From positions 1-15,405 of the forward strand of contig JNEM01014582.1 of assembly GCA_000697335.1 (NCBI GenBank): a stretch of DNA of 15,405 bases. Reading direction: 5' to 3'. Origin of the DNA: Conidiobolus incongruus B7586 (Eukaryota; Entomophthoromycota; Entomophthoromycetes; Entomophthorales; Conidiobolaceae). Shown piece by piece: positions 1 to 10,218 of the stretch; position 1 is the first letter of the stretch; every line of letters starts with the position of its first letter. A program made the translations under genes and the position numbers. The notes beneath the pieces were generated by a model, which worked only from the letters and a program-made list of their open reading frames with translations, was not told the DNA's origin and made no database searches.

Positions 1-89
1 TAAAATATGTTATCTGTTAATAAATAAATATATTTAGATATATTTAATAAACTATTAGCAAAAATATTAACCCTTAATATTTAATTAAG

Positions 90-103
90 ATAAGTTATAA
101 ATT
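90..103 (+). repeat. Inner direct repeat of copy A left terminal repeat
   Basis: ATAAGTTATAAATT matches the inner transposase-binding-type repeat (consensus about GTGAGTTATAAATT) found inside each terminal repeat of copies B, C and D. Its partner at the tip lies outside the window. Confidence 0.6.
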
Positions 104-222
104 TATTGGTTTTTAAGTTAAAAGGATATTTTTAATAATATATAACTATATTTTTTTTTCTCTTTGTTATTATTTTATATAATTTTTTATAAATATACTA
201 AATTTTTTTTATTAGTATCATT

Positions 223-1210
223 ATACCTAAATCCCTTTTTAAAAAATTCTACTTATATATTAATCAACTTTATAAAAAAAGTAAATCAACTTATAATATT
301 ATTAGAATTACTAATGTTAGTTAGTTTACTCTAGTTAAAGTTATTAAGAATAGCAATAAAAAACATTTAAACTTAAACTTAAGTATATTAAAATTTTAAA
401 TAAATATAATAAAATATATATTTATAAGTTAATTAATACAAGCAAATATAATACTACTATATAAATACAACTAAAATTATAAGATTATATAAAAATATTA
501 GTTAATATTAATATAGATACTATTTATATTTCAAAAAAACACCCCCAATTAAAAATATCCTATTATAAATTTAAGTAAGAGTTTAAATATCATTATTAAT
601 ATTAAATTAAAACTAATTAAAATAAGGTTATTTAGTTTAATAAAACAAAAATAAACTTTAGTAAATTTAATTAAAGAGTTAAATAATTTAAAAAAAATAT
701 TAAACTATTTTATAATTATCATGTTAATTTTACCTAAAAATATAATAATAGGTTAATTATTATTTAAGGATATATGTTGTTTTTAGGTGTAAAGTATTTT
801 TATAAAGTTAATAAGGGAATTAATATTAAAATGTACTAAAGTATTTTAAATAATAAATTAAAAAAACCATTAAATAATATAGGTTAAATAAATTTAATAT
901 TATTATCTAATAAGATAATATTTCTTGTTATATTATAACTTCTATTATTAAATAGTTTAAAAATAACAAAATAATAGTTATAAAGTAGTTTTTTTAATTT
1001 TTTAATTTTAATTTAATTGAACACTTTTAAGATTAGTTAAAAAAAGTTATTAAAGCTTTCCTTTTAATAAAAAATTTAAATTAGCTTTAAAAATATATTT
1101 AAAAAGCATAAAACAAGATTAACCCTTCTTAATATAAAAAGTTAGTTAACTCTATATTTTACAAACTTAAAGAAGTTAAAAAAGTTAAAGATAAATATAC
1201 TAATTTTTTT
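223..1210 (+). pseudogene. Tc1 transposase remnant, copy A
   Basis: Remnant of a DD34E transposase that would bind the element's ends and cut and paste it at TA sites. The start is placed at ATACCTAAATCC, which aligns with the equivalent point in B, C and D and is best read as a decayed ATG codon (ATG to ATA). About 990 bp remain, slightly shorter than the 1016-1017 bp of the other copies, so small deletions are likely. The sequence follows copy C throughout, including the stretch corresponding to the VIWSDETKI and FQQDNA catalytic blocks of the family. Many stops interrupt it. The 3' end is uncertain by about 10 bp because the terminal codons are blurred. Confidence 0.8.
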
Positions 1211-1228
1211 TATCACTAAAAACCTATA

Positions 1229-1417
1229 AATTTATAACTCACCTTAAATAAAATTTAAAATTTTATATTTTAACCAATTAATAATTAAATATCATCATTT
1301 AATGATATATATTATTAATAAATATAATAGATTTTAATTATTTAATTTAAGTTTATTTCATTAAATATTTAATAAGTTATTAGTAAAAATATAAGTGTTT
1401 TTGATTTTATGACTTAC
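1229..1417 (-). repeat. Copy A right terminal repeat, IR/DR pair
   Basis: Inner repeat AATTTATAACTCAC (1229-1242) and outer repeat ATTTTATGACTTAC (1404-1417) are direct repeats of each other, 175 bp apart, as in the IR/DR class of Tc1 elements. In that class such repeats are transposase binding sites; binding here is inferred, not shown. Confidence 0.65.
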
Positions 1418-1434
1418 TTTTGTAAGTTAATGTA

Positions 1435-2677
1435 TTAAAGGGTAAATTCCATTAAATCCATAAGTTTTTTTAGAACAAAACATAAAAATACTTTATCTAT
1501 TATAAAGTGAATATTTATTAAAATAAGCTATACATACTAAATAATTATAATTTAAAAGCTTAACTAATTTATTAATCATATCTTAATTATCATTATTAAT
1601 TTTGGATGTAATATTTTCAATTATATATAATATTAGAAAAAATACTTAATGAAATAACTATTAGAAATATTGCAATTAAAGCAAATTATAATATTATTCT
1701 TATTATTATTGAGTTTTTATAAGTTTTGGGAAACAAAAATTATGGTTAGAAAAGTACTTGTAATATAATTTAGTTAATTATTTATTAATCCTATTTTTTA
1801 ATATATTGGGACTATATGTCTTAAAAATTATTATTAAGATGTCATAGCAGAATATTCAGAGAAAAACCTTCCTTTGTTAATCTTTACACTTTAAAGTTTA
1901 AATAATTCATTCGGTGAGTGACATAGGTTTTGAAATAAATTCTAATAAAGGAGCTAAAGAGTATCACTTGATTATGGACTAACAATTACACTATGAGGAG
2001 GGGGTAATGTGAACTTAACTATCAAATCTAGACAGACAGGTATTTTTAAAATACAATATTATAAATAATAGTTATATTTTATCCCATATTATTTAGTAAT
2101 ATTGTTTATGTTTTTAAACACCATTGCAACCATTATATGTATATATAAGTGTTATATAATTTACAAAATTATTATATATTTAAAATGATTAAAAATTATT
2201 CAAAATTTCGATTATAATGAAATCTAATAAGGACAATACTATTCAATATTTTTAGCAAAATAAAAAAATATATCAAAACTTAATTTGTAAAATGTTCATA
2301 ATAATTCACTTTATTTTCATGATAATAATGATTTTGGCAATAATTTTATAAAATTATAACATTGATTGGATAAATTGACCTTATATTATTAGAATAGTAT
2401 TTTAATCAATCAAGACAAAACATTAAATTGCAGTTGGAATTAGGGGGTAAATGGTGAATCGTAATACATTTTGAACCATAATTTAAAAATTAGAATATTC
2501 GTTATAAATTTGAGTCAAATATTGTGACTTTTAAAAAACTCAAAATTGCATTCGCAAAGTTAATAATATATGCTTATTCGAATTAAAAAATTTTCGTGGA
2601 AATCATTCAATTATTCTAGTAATTTTAATACTATTTTCATTATCTGACCATTCATTTACTTAAATATTCATATTGAA
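1435..2677. other. 5' flank of the F-box gene, no gene recognised
   Basis: About 1.2 kb with no convincing coding region. Composition differs from the transposons: CpA and TpG are common here (by hand, 27 in bases 2281-2520 against 7 in bases 7921-8160 of copy B). The part from about 1850 to 2045 is the least AT-rich and includes a G-rich run near 1995-2006. Translating it gave only short fragments without recognisable family features. The promoter of the gene at 2678 should lie in the last few hundred bases, but I see no diagnostic core element that stands out from the AT-rich background. Confidence 0.5.
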
Positions 2678-4180
2678 ATGGGTAATTCTGAAGTTATCAC
2701 TTGGGCCAACCTTCCTGAAGAATTGATCACCAAAATTGGTAGCTATGCCAAGGTGCATCTGCAGTTACCTTGGAGATTAATTAACAAACATTGGTTAAAA
2801 TGCATCAACCCAGTTATATTTGGTCAATTTTCACAATTTCAATGTCGAGAGTTAGATTACTTCGTTCGTCATTATGCCCATTTAATATGTTCTATTGATT
2901 CTAGGTTCTTTAATCACGATTATATTCGCCAGTTGGTCGCACATTCATCTAATATCGAAGCAGTAGATTGGCGTAGACCAAAAGCTCCTATAAATTTGTT
3001 GTGTCCAGTTTTTACACATTTTCATTCAATTCAATCCATTACTTTGTCAAAAATTGATCTATATCGTGGTGATTATCAGGAATGGGGAGATATTATTGAG
3101 CGAATTGGCCAACTTCCCTATCTCAAAGTACTAGAGTTGGATTGTACATCTTTTGAATTCACTCCAATTGTGTCGAGGTTGCCTCCATTACCTATCCGAA
3201 GATTGAGAATATTTGGGATATCGATGAATTATAAAATCTTCTTGAAACTCTTGAAAATTATGCCAAATATAAAGGATTTCGAATGGATTATAATTAACGA
3301 TATAGATCAACCTTTATTTCCACTTAATAAAGTAACACCTAATACGATCCTGACACAACGATCTTTAGAGCATTTACGTCTGTCAATTACTTGGCAGTCC
3401 CATCATATAAATCCCAATGGTCGTATTTTTGCATCTCAACTAATTGAAGTATTTTCCAATCCCAATTTTTACATGTTAAAAACCTTGACATGGCATGTTT
3501 GGTTCTATGGGCCTCATATTAATTTACCTCTGTTTGATTCACCAATTCCACCTCAAACTAATAAGTGGATTAATTTGACTAGTGTAAATCTCTTCTCAAT
3601 TGATGAGTATTTGATGACATATCTTATCCAACACTGCCCCAATTTATCTAGTATGAGTCTTCAATCACACTTAGTATTACCCCGTCATCCTAATCCAATG
3701 AGTCTACCTCCCCTCTTACAACTTAGAAGAATGCAATTTAGAGGGTTCAGTACTCAACTCTTTGATAACCATCCCTTAATCAGATGTCTATTTCCTAATG
3801 TGGTGAAGCTGACATTAAGTTGCTGCGCTCCTCACCGCCCTGATTTATCTAAGGATGTCTATTATATTCCTCTACTGTTCCCACATATTACATTCATGTA
3901 TTTTGAACATAATGACTATCAATTTGACCGTCTTATTAACGACTATCAGGAGCCCTTGAAATGGGAAGAGTTATACTTGTTGATTGGCTATATAGAATCA
4001 ACCGATATAGCTAATTCCCTCATTGCTAAGTGTCCTAATTTAAATATGTTATATATCCAAAGTCAAGCTAAGTTGAATCGACACCATTTCCATTGTAATG
4101 ATAGAAATATTCCAATTTATAAAGCTACAAGTATACCTGGAATGGGTTCAAATATTAGGATTATCAAAGAGATGAGTTAA
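2678..4180 (+). CDS. F-box protein with degenerate leucine-rich repeats
   Basis: Intact 500-residue intronless frame, the only intact gene in the window. Residues about 8-50 look like an F-box: an LPEELITKI start, a basic-aromatic core around RLINKHWL, then NPVIFGQF. In known families this motif binds Skp1 in SCF ubiquitin ligases and the rest of the protein chooses the substrate. Residues about 115-465 contain irregular leucine-rich-repeat-like units, for example LKVLELDCTSF (149-159), LEHLRLSITW (230-239), CPNLSSMSLQ (320-329), FPNVVKLTLSC (372-382) and CPNLNMLYIQ (452-461). No signal peptide or membrane segment is evident, so a cytosolic or nuclear site is likely. The ATG has G at -3 and +4, a favourable context. 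Codon and dinucleotide use are normal, unlike the mutated transposons on both sides. A decayed paralogue lies 1.4 kb downstream on the same strand. The substrate is unknown; the F-box call is by motif resemblance only. Confidence 0.85.
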   Translation: MGNSEVITWANLPEELITKIGSYAKVHLQLPWRLINKHWLKCINPVIFGQFSQFQCRELDYFVRHYAHLICSIDSRFFNHDYIRQLVAHSSNIEAVDWRRPKAPINLLCPVFTHFHSIQSITLSKIDLYRGDYQEWGDIIERIGQLPYLKVLELDCTSFEFTPIVSRLPPLPIRRLRIFGISMNYKIFLKLLKIMPNIKDFEWIIINDIDQPLFPLNKVTPNTILTQRSLEHLRLSITWQSHHINPNGRIFASQLIEVFSNPNFYMLKTLTWHVWFYGPHINLPLFDSPIPPQTNKWINLTSVNLFSIDEYLMTYLIQHCPNLSSMSLQSHLVLPRHPNPMSLPPLLQLRRMQFRGFSTQLFDNHPLIRCLFPNVVKLTLSCCAPHRPDLSKDVYYIPLLFPHITFMYFEHNDYQFDRLINDYQEPLKWEELYLLIGYIESTDIANSLIAKCPNLNMLYIQSQAKLNRHHFHCNDRNIPIYKATSIPGMGSNIRIIKEMS

Positions 4181-4217
4181 TTTTCAGATTTCAATAAGTA
4201 TATTTCTATCAGAAAAC

Positions 4218-4223
4218 AATAAA
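4218..4223 (+). promoter_or_regulatory. Possible polyadenylation signal of the F-box gene
   Basis: AATAAA begins 38 bases after the stop codon, a plausible distance for a 3' end signal. In sequence this AT-rich, the hexamer occurs often by chance, so the call is weak. Confidence 0.35.
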
Positions 4224-5134
4224 AAATTGAGTATAAATTATAAATTATATTATTGGATTATAATATAGCCTTTATTAAAATTTTACATTTGAATTTCTAC
4301 AAAATTGAAAAAAATTATTTTTTTAATTGAATCAATATAAAATATTTAATTGTGAGATCAAGATCAAAGTTAAAAACATTATTAATTTCCAAATGGAATA
4401 TCTTAGATAAAATATATATCAATATTTTAGTGATTGATATGGAATAAGTTTAATAAAACATTGCTAAATAAGCAAGAATGGTTCGAAACATGGGTCAACA
4501 GTTTAGGGTGGATTAAGTTACACACTATACATTCATTTTTAATCTAAATTATAGCTATTATTTAATTTATCACAGTCCTTAGTACTGAATTTATAATATT
4601 ATAACATAATATTATAGTTCAGATTAAATGATTAATAATTGGAATAACAAGTAGTTGAAATAATAGGAAAATATGATAAAATTAAGTCATATTAAGTACG
4701 CCCAAGAAATAGATGCTGTTATCAAAAATCAAAAAATAAAATTTCTATGATATTTTTTAAGCTATTTAATTATAACTATTTCTGATTCAATTCATATAAT
4801 GAGTTTTGTTTATATTGCTATATTATAGTTTTTAAATATTTTTCAAAATCATCTAATACTCAATTTAATTGAAAAAATACTTAATTATAATACAGATTAA
4901 AATTATTCTATTAATTAATAATCGTTAATATTTTTAAATTTATTAAAATTTTATCAAATATCTTCTAAATATCTCAAGAATATTAAATATCTTATATATA
5001 TATCTATATGCTACCTTGTAAGTTCAGATACCAAATCAAACATATAGATTATCACTTTAGATAATAATAAAAGTTCTTGCTAATTTTACTCAAATCAATC
5101 TCTATTAAACTTAAATTTGTCCAAGAGAGAAAAT

Positions 5135-5157
5135 TATATATATATATATATATATAT
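5135..5157. repeat. (TA)n microsatellite
   Basis: Uninterrupted TA dinucleotide run of 23 bases in the spacer upstream of the F-box pseudogene. Confidence 0.9.
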
Positions 5158-5554
5158 TAAATAATGGAAAAATTGACTGAAACAAAATATATCTGATCTA
5201 AATATGGTTTGGATTTAATATATTTATTATTGTATAACCAATGAACAAGTCTTCAGAATTCAAATATGATCTTAATTACCTGATATATTAAAATAAGACA
5301 TATTTTAATTATTTCTGTAAAACTATATTATATTAAATGATAATATTTAAGAATTTTGATTTTAGTTATATCACACAATAGAATTATTTAATTATTTATT
5401 TCTATTTTGTTTTTATTAATCATAAATTATTGCTAATATCAAAATGATATTTCTAATATACTCATCATCCATATAATATATTAATAATTATTATTAATCT
5501 TTTATTTTTCTAAAAGTATATTGATTGAATTTTAAAATAGACTATTACAATTTC

Positions 5555-6435
5555 TAAATGATTTACTTATGTGAATTTACTTAAAGAACTAATAGAAAGA
5601 TACTAGTTCATATATAAATTAAAGGTTTTTATTATCTTTACCATTGGGTAATAGTCATTAGTTACAAAATATTAATTCAAATGTAATATAATCATTTATT
5701 TAATTAGGAGCTGAAAATTTAGAATATCTTATTCAAAATTATGCTCATTTTATACACTTTATATATCAAGTTTATTTAAATGCTGATGCTTTTCGTAAGT
5801 TTAAAGATTGGTCAACTAAAGTTGAAAAATTGGATTGAAATTGTTGTAAGGATCGTGTTCGGAATTAATAAGGGCTTAATCTTTTAACATTATTTGATAT
5901 ATTATGTTGAAAAACTAAAAAGAGGAGGAGCAAACGGTAAATAAGCCCTTAACCTGATTTGCCAATTTTTAAATATTAAAGTGCTGGCACTTAATTGCAG
6001 ATTTCTGAACTTTATTTCATTGTAGCCTAGATCATTAGAAATATCATTTCATCAATTGAAATTAAAAAATTCTAATTTTTTATCTTAACTCATTGGCAAC
6101 ATGAACACTATGATATATATTAAGCATTTGGAGTGGCATACAAATTATTAACATGATCAAGTTAGATCGTCTAATAGGTCTGTGATAGTTACTCATAATA
6201 TAATATGTTTGAATTAATCTGTTGGAGCAATTATGTTTGTGTATTAGATGTCACTATCACACTCATGATTCAATAGTACCCAACCTTGAACCTAAGCTAC
6301 TTAAAACATTTTCAAATTCCAAATTTATAAAGCTAGAAACTTTCTTAAAGTTTATATATTCAGTTGGAAATAAGTCTAGATTCTTATTATTAATGTAGAA
6401 ATTAAGAAATGGCATAATTTTAAAATTAAAATTAA
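5555..6435 (+). pseudogene. Decayed paralogue of the F-box/LRR gene
   Basis: Broken copy of a gene related to the one at 2678-4180, same strand. Collinear protein similarity is visible in pieces: NLLKELIER near 5574-5600 (parent NLPEELITK); a stretch near 5655-5700 resembling HWLKCINPVIFGQF; LEYLIQNYAHF near 5719-5751 (parent LDYFVRHYAHL); KVLALNC near 5977-5999 (parent KVLELDC); IKHLEWHTN near 6120-6147 (parent IKDFEWIII); LLKTFSNSKFIKLETF near 6299-6346 (parent LIEVFSNPNFYMLKTL); and IKKWHNF near 6400-6420 (parent TNKWINL). Together they cover parent residues about 11-303. The F-box start and most of the repeat region are present; parent residues about 101-146 have no visible match and the last ~190 residues are gone. 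Several stops and frame changes break it. Unlike the transposons it keeps normal CpA/TpG levels, so it decayed by ordinary mutation. The 3' limit coincides with an abrupt change to AT-rich debris. Confidence 0.85.
5869..5951. repeat. Short inverted repeat inside the F-box pseudogene
   Basis: TAAGGGCTTA at 5869-5878 is the exact reverse complement of TAAGCCCTTA at 5942-5951. The 83-base span falls in the part of the pseudogene that lacks similarity to the intact gene. It could be a small insertion with inverted ends or a chance hairpin. Confidence 0.5.
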
Positions 6436-7528
6436 ATAAATAATATAAAATTAATAGCCTCTTTTATTATTAATAACTCTTTTCTATATTCTTAATAAGT
6501 TTCTAATATTTAAAGAACAGTTTTTTTTATTAAAGACTGAAATTTGATATTTCATAAATTAATTTAATTTATTTATTGGAATTTCTTTTCCTACAAGCTA
6601 ATTTTTTAATTTTCTAAAATAATGATAATCATATAAGTTATAATCAAATGAGTATATTAAATATAATAACTCTCTTTAGTTTTTTTATATAAAAAATTTT
6701 GATAGCTTTAATTTTATATATTTTATAATTATCATATAGAATAATAAATATCTTTAATTTATATTAAATATACCATTTAAAAATTTTTAATTAAAGAAAT
6801 AATATATAATTTATTATTGATAAATTTTCTTTGAGGTATTTAGTAAAAAAATTATATACTAATGTAATCTATTATAATAATTATCATTTAATTATATTTA
6901 AAATATTTATTTATGAGAATTTATAATAAGGATTGATTTAACTTAATATTTTGTTTTATTTATAAATCAAAAGTTATAAAAAAATTTAAGATTTATTAAC
7001 TATAAATATCTATTATAAAAACTTTTGTTTTTAGTTATACTTTAATAAGCTTAATTTAACTATAATTATTTTAATTTTTTTAAGCTTTTGTTAAATTATA
7101 AAATATATATTTTATATTTTTATTAATTAATTTAAGTTTAAACTTAAGTAAATAAAACATACTTATATAATTAATATTAAATTATTTTAATTACTTTTTA
7201 ATTAAGATAAATAGGTATTTCTTAATAAATTTCTTAATTTTTTAACTATTAAAAAAATAACAATAGAAATTAATTTTTTTAATTTTAATAGATTTTAAAT
7301 ATTATCCTTTTTAACTTTAAAACCACAAATCTAACAATATATGGTAGTTTTAAATAAAACACCATCTTTATAAATTATTTACAAGTTTTAGATGATTTTA
7401 AAGGATTTATAGTTAAGTTTTAAAAATACAAAAATAAAAACCTTTTGATAATCATGATTTAATTTAAATATAAATTTTATAATCAAAATATTTTAATAGA
7501 AAAATAATTAAAATTAAATATATATAAA
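6436..7528. other. AT-rich debris between the F-box pseudogene and copy B
   Basis: About 1.1 kb, roughly 85% A+T or more and poor in CpA/TpG, like the transposons. No frame could be assigned. The least AT-rich part, around 7310-7460, gives short unrecognised peptides on both strands. It most likely represents one or more older repeats mutated by the same process, but I cannot name a family. The first bases replace the 3' third of the F-box pseudogene. Confidence 0.5.
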
Positions 7529-7756
7529 TATACTAACCTATAAAAGTAATAGAATTATGATTATATATGTTTTTATCAATAACTTAATTAATTCATAATT
7601 AAATTAATTTAAATTAAAATATATAATAAACCTATATTATTTATTCATAATTAAATATATTTAATTTAATTATATTAACTTTTAGTTGATATATTAAACT
7701 TTAAATTTTATCTAAGATAAGATAAAAATTTGTGTATTTTGGTTATAAAAAGGAAA

Positions 7757-8772
7757 TTAAAACTTAATATATCTATCTTTTGCTTTTTTAACCTCCTTAA
7801 GTTTATAAGGTATTAAGTTAATTAATTTTTTATAATAATAAGGATTAATTTTGTTTTAAGTTTCTTAAATATATTCTTAAAGTTTATTTAAATATTTGTT
7901 AATAGGAAAGTTTTATTTATTTTTTTTAATTAATCTTAAAGATGTTTAACTAGATTAAAATTAAAAAATTAAGGAAGCCACTTTATAACTATTATTTTAT
8001 TATTTTTAAATCATTTGGTAATAGAAATAATAATATAATAAAGAGTATTATCTTTTTAGAAAATAATATTTAATTTATTTAACCTATATTATTCAATAGT
8101 TTTTTTAATTTATTGCCTAGAATATTTTAATATATCTCAAAATTAATTCCTTTATTAACTTTATAAAGATATTTTACACTAGAAGATTATTTATATTTTT
8201 AAACTTTAATTAACTTATCATTATATTTTTAAGTTAAAATAACATAATGGTTATAAAATAATTTTTTTTATTTTTTTTAAAATATCTAGCTTTTTTATCA
8301 AATTTATTAAAATATATTTTTGTTTTATTAAACTAAATAGCTTTATTATAATTAATTTTGGTTTAATTTTAGTAATGATATTTAAACTCCTATTTGATTT
8401 ATAATAAGACTTTTTTAATTAAAGATGTTTTTTCTTAGGGTGCAAGTGGTATTTATTATAACATAAAATATATATAATAGTATTAGCATTAATTAATATT
8501 CTTATATAATCTTATAATTCTTTTTATATTCTTATAATAATATTATATTTATTTATATTAATTAACTTATAAAATTATTATTTATTATATTTATTTATAA
8601 TCTTAATATATTTAAGTTTAAGTTTAAATATATCCTTATCATAATTTTTAATAATTTTAACTATAATAAACTAAATAACACTAGTAATTCTAATAATCTC
8701 ATAAGTTGATTTATCTTTACTATGAAGTTAATTAATATATAAATAAATCTTTTTAAAAAGGGATTTAGGTAT
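7757..8772 (-). pseudogene. Tc1 transposase remnant, copy B
   Basis: Remnant of the DD34E transposase, 1016 bp, the same length as in copy D and one base shorter than in C, so at least one small indel is present. The start aligns with the decayed start codon of the other copies (complement of TAT at 8770-8772) and the end with TTTTAA (stop complement at 7757-7759). The C-terminal catalytic block reads KWLP then a stop then FFNFNLVKHL, against the family-typical KWPPQSPDFNPIEHL. The differences are proline, glutamine, aspartate and glutamate codons changed by C-to-T or G-to-A. Many stops are present. No function is possible. Confidence 0.82.
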
Positions 8773-8773
8773 T

Positions 8774-8825
8774 TTAATACTAATATTATTTAAAATAATA
8801 ATTCAAAATAATAATATTAGTATAT
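8774..8825. repeat. Hairpin-forming inverted repeat upstream of the copy B transposase
   Basis: ATACTAATATTATT and its complement AATAATATTAGTAT flank a ~20-base loop just 5' of the transposase start. Copy D has the same arrangement (13733-13779). Copies A and C have a shorter form, ATACTAA paired with TTAGTAT. Conservation of the pairing in all four copies suggests it belonged to the active element, perhaps a leader structure or promoter-region feature; that role is inference. Confidence 0.6.
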
Positions 8826-9096
8826 ATATAATTTAATAAAAAAAATTAAATAATTTTTATTTTATATACCCTTTTAACTCATAAACCTATAAATTTATAA
8901 CTTATCCTATTTAAAATTTAAGATTGATATTTTAAAAAATAATATATTAAATATAATTAAATATAACCTGCTATAATCAGATAAAATATTTTAATTATAT
9001 ACTTTAATTTAAATTAATTTAGTTAAGAATTATTTAAGTTACAGGTAAATATTTAAATGATTTTTATTTTATGACTTATTTTTACAGGTTAGTATA

Positions 9097-9987
9097 ATTA
9101 TAAATATTTATTTTCCTATATATTATATATATATTCTATATATAAATATTTTTTCAAAATATTTAATATATTTAAAAGATCAGAAATTAAAAAATTTGCC
9201 ATTTTTTAATTTTTATATTAATATTTCAAGTTTTTATTCCTTTATATCCTTAAAAATATAAGAATGCAACCAATCTTTGTTTTTTTTAATAAATAAATAT
9301 TTAATAATGTATATATTTAATAATGCTTAAATTTAAGTCAAGTGGGCTTGAAAACATATTAGATACTATCTCGCCATTTCTATTTAATAAGCTTAGGTAT
9401 AATTATAATTTTCAAAAAATTAGTTTATGGAGAATTTATAATATAACTTAATAATAATATTTAAATAATCTCATATTTATTCCTTAATATGATGATTTTA
9501 AATTAACTTAATATCAAATTACTAAATATATCCAATAATTTATATTTTATCCTTTATATATCACATAATATTATATAAATATAATTTATAATATTTAAAT
9601 ATTAATTTTACTAAATTAATAAAATATTCCAAATTATATTAACTAGGAAAAACTCTTTGCTTATACCTATAATTTATTGTATTTAATAATTATAAATCAG
9701 ATTATTTTAAAAGCTTTTTTTTAAATCAGCTATATCTCAGGTATTTTTATCAAAATTTGTCACAAAATATTAAATTAGACCATAATGATATATTTAACCA
9801 TTATATTTAAAAAACTATTTTATTTAAATATTGAAATTAAAATTAATAAATGATTTATTTAATAATTTAATAATTAAATTCATAGATGATATAGAGTTGG
9901 AAAATAAATATAATATTTAATTTAACTTTTCAAATATATTAAATATATTGAATATCTTAATAAATAAAACAAATAAATAAATATATA
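9097..9987. other. AT-rich spacer between copies B and C, no gene recognised
   Basis: About 0.9 kb of AT-rich sequence without an assignable frame. The part near 9240-9380 is somewhat less eroded (CAAGTGGGCTTG, CTCGCCATTTC) than its surroundings. A stretch near 9505-9560 loosely resembles 13105-13165, hinting at a shared older repeat. No ends or target duplications were found. Confidence 0.45.
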
Positions 9988-10004
9988 TATACTGACCTAT
10001 AAAA

Positions 10005-10193
10005 GTGAGTCATAAAATCAAAAACACCTATATTTTTACTAATAACTTGATTAATATTTAATGAAATAAACCTAAATTAAATAATTAAAATCTATTATAT
10101 TTATTAGTTATATATATCATTAAATGATGATATTTAGCTATTAATTGGTTAAAATATAAACTCTTAAATTTTACCTAAGGTGAGTTATAAATT
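10005..10193 (+). repeat. Copy C left terminal repeat, IR/DR pair
   Basis: Outer GTGAGTCATAAAAT (10005-10018) and inner GTGAGTTATAAATT (10180-10193) are near-identical direct repeats 175 bp apart, presumed transposase binding sites. The complements occupy 11356-11369 and 11533-11546 at the other end. Confidence 0.75.
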
Positions 10194-10218
10194 TGTGGGT
10201 TTTTGGTAATAAAAAAAA

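Larger units (their letters stand above)
1..1432 (+). mobile_element. Tc1-type DNA transposon, copy A (left tip outside window), inactive
   Basis: A DNA transposon of the Tc1/mariner superfamily, once moved by its own DDE transposase. The right end reads GTAAGTTAATG followed by the target dinucleotide TA at 1433-1434, matching the tips of copies B, C and D after C-to-T/G-to-A change. Outer direct repeat ATTTTATGACTTAC lies at 1404-1417 and the inner repeat AATTTATAACTCAC at 1229-1242. The left inner repeat is at 90-103. Alignment by eye to copy C (reversed) runs over nearly the whole length, including the subterminal stretch at 1240-1400, so A and C belong to one subfamily. By comparison with C, roughly 100 bp of the left terminal repeat lie before base 1. 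The body is very AT-rich and poor in CpA/TpG. It carries a dead transposase frame (separate entry). Confidence 0.88.
4181..5554. other. Spacer between the F-box gene and its pseudogene, no gene recognised
   Basis: About 1.4 kb of AT-rich sequence with no supported gene on either strand. It keeps ordinary CpA/TpG levels in its first part and contains a 23-base (TA)n run at 5135-5157. A GGTTCGAAAC-like string near 4480 resembles a tRNA T-arm but has no matching stems. I saw no further F-box paralogue fragments here, though a more decayed one could escape reading by eye. Confidence 0.5.
7531..9094 (-). mobile_element. Tc1-type DNA transposon, copy B, full length, inactive
   Basis: A complete 1564 bp element flanked by TA target duplications at 7529-7530 and 9095-9096. 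The tips are TACTAACCTAT at the left and the complement of ACAGGTTAGTA at the right, both derivable from the shared tip CACTGACCTAC by C-to-T and G-to-A change. The right terminal repeat holds the inner direct repeat near 8891-8905 and the outer one at 9066-9079. The left terminal repeat is more eroded. Subterminal sequence near 8920-9050 matches the left terminal region of copy D closely when reversed, and differs from A and C, so B and D form a second subfamily. It is the most AT-rich of the four copies. Confidence 0.88.

Noticed and set aside
1850-2045. A less AT-rich patch with a G-rich run, possibly a gene or another F-box fragment
   Set aside because: Translation of the patch gave only short frames, with no collinear similarity to the F-box gene and no other family motif.
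4470-4500. A GGTTCGAAAC string resembling a tRNA T-arm
   Set aside because: The flanking bases do not pair into a T-stem and no acceptor, D or anticodon arms are found around it.
7310-7460. A possible cysteine-containing peptide on the minus strand suggesting a zinc-finger or transposase fragment
   Set aside because: Only two cysteines are visible, the frame is broken at once, and no partner residues follow.
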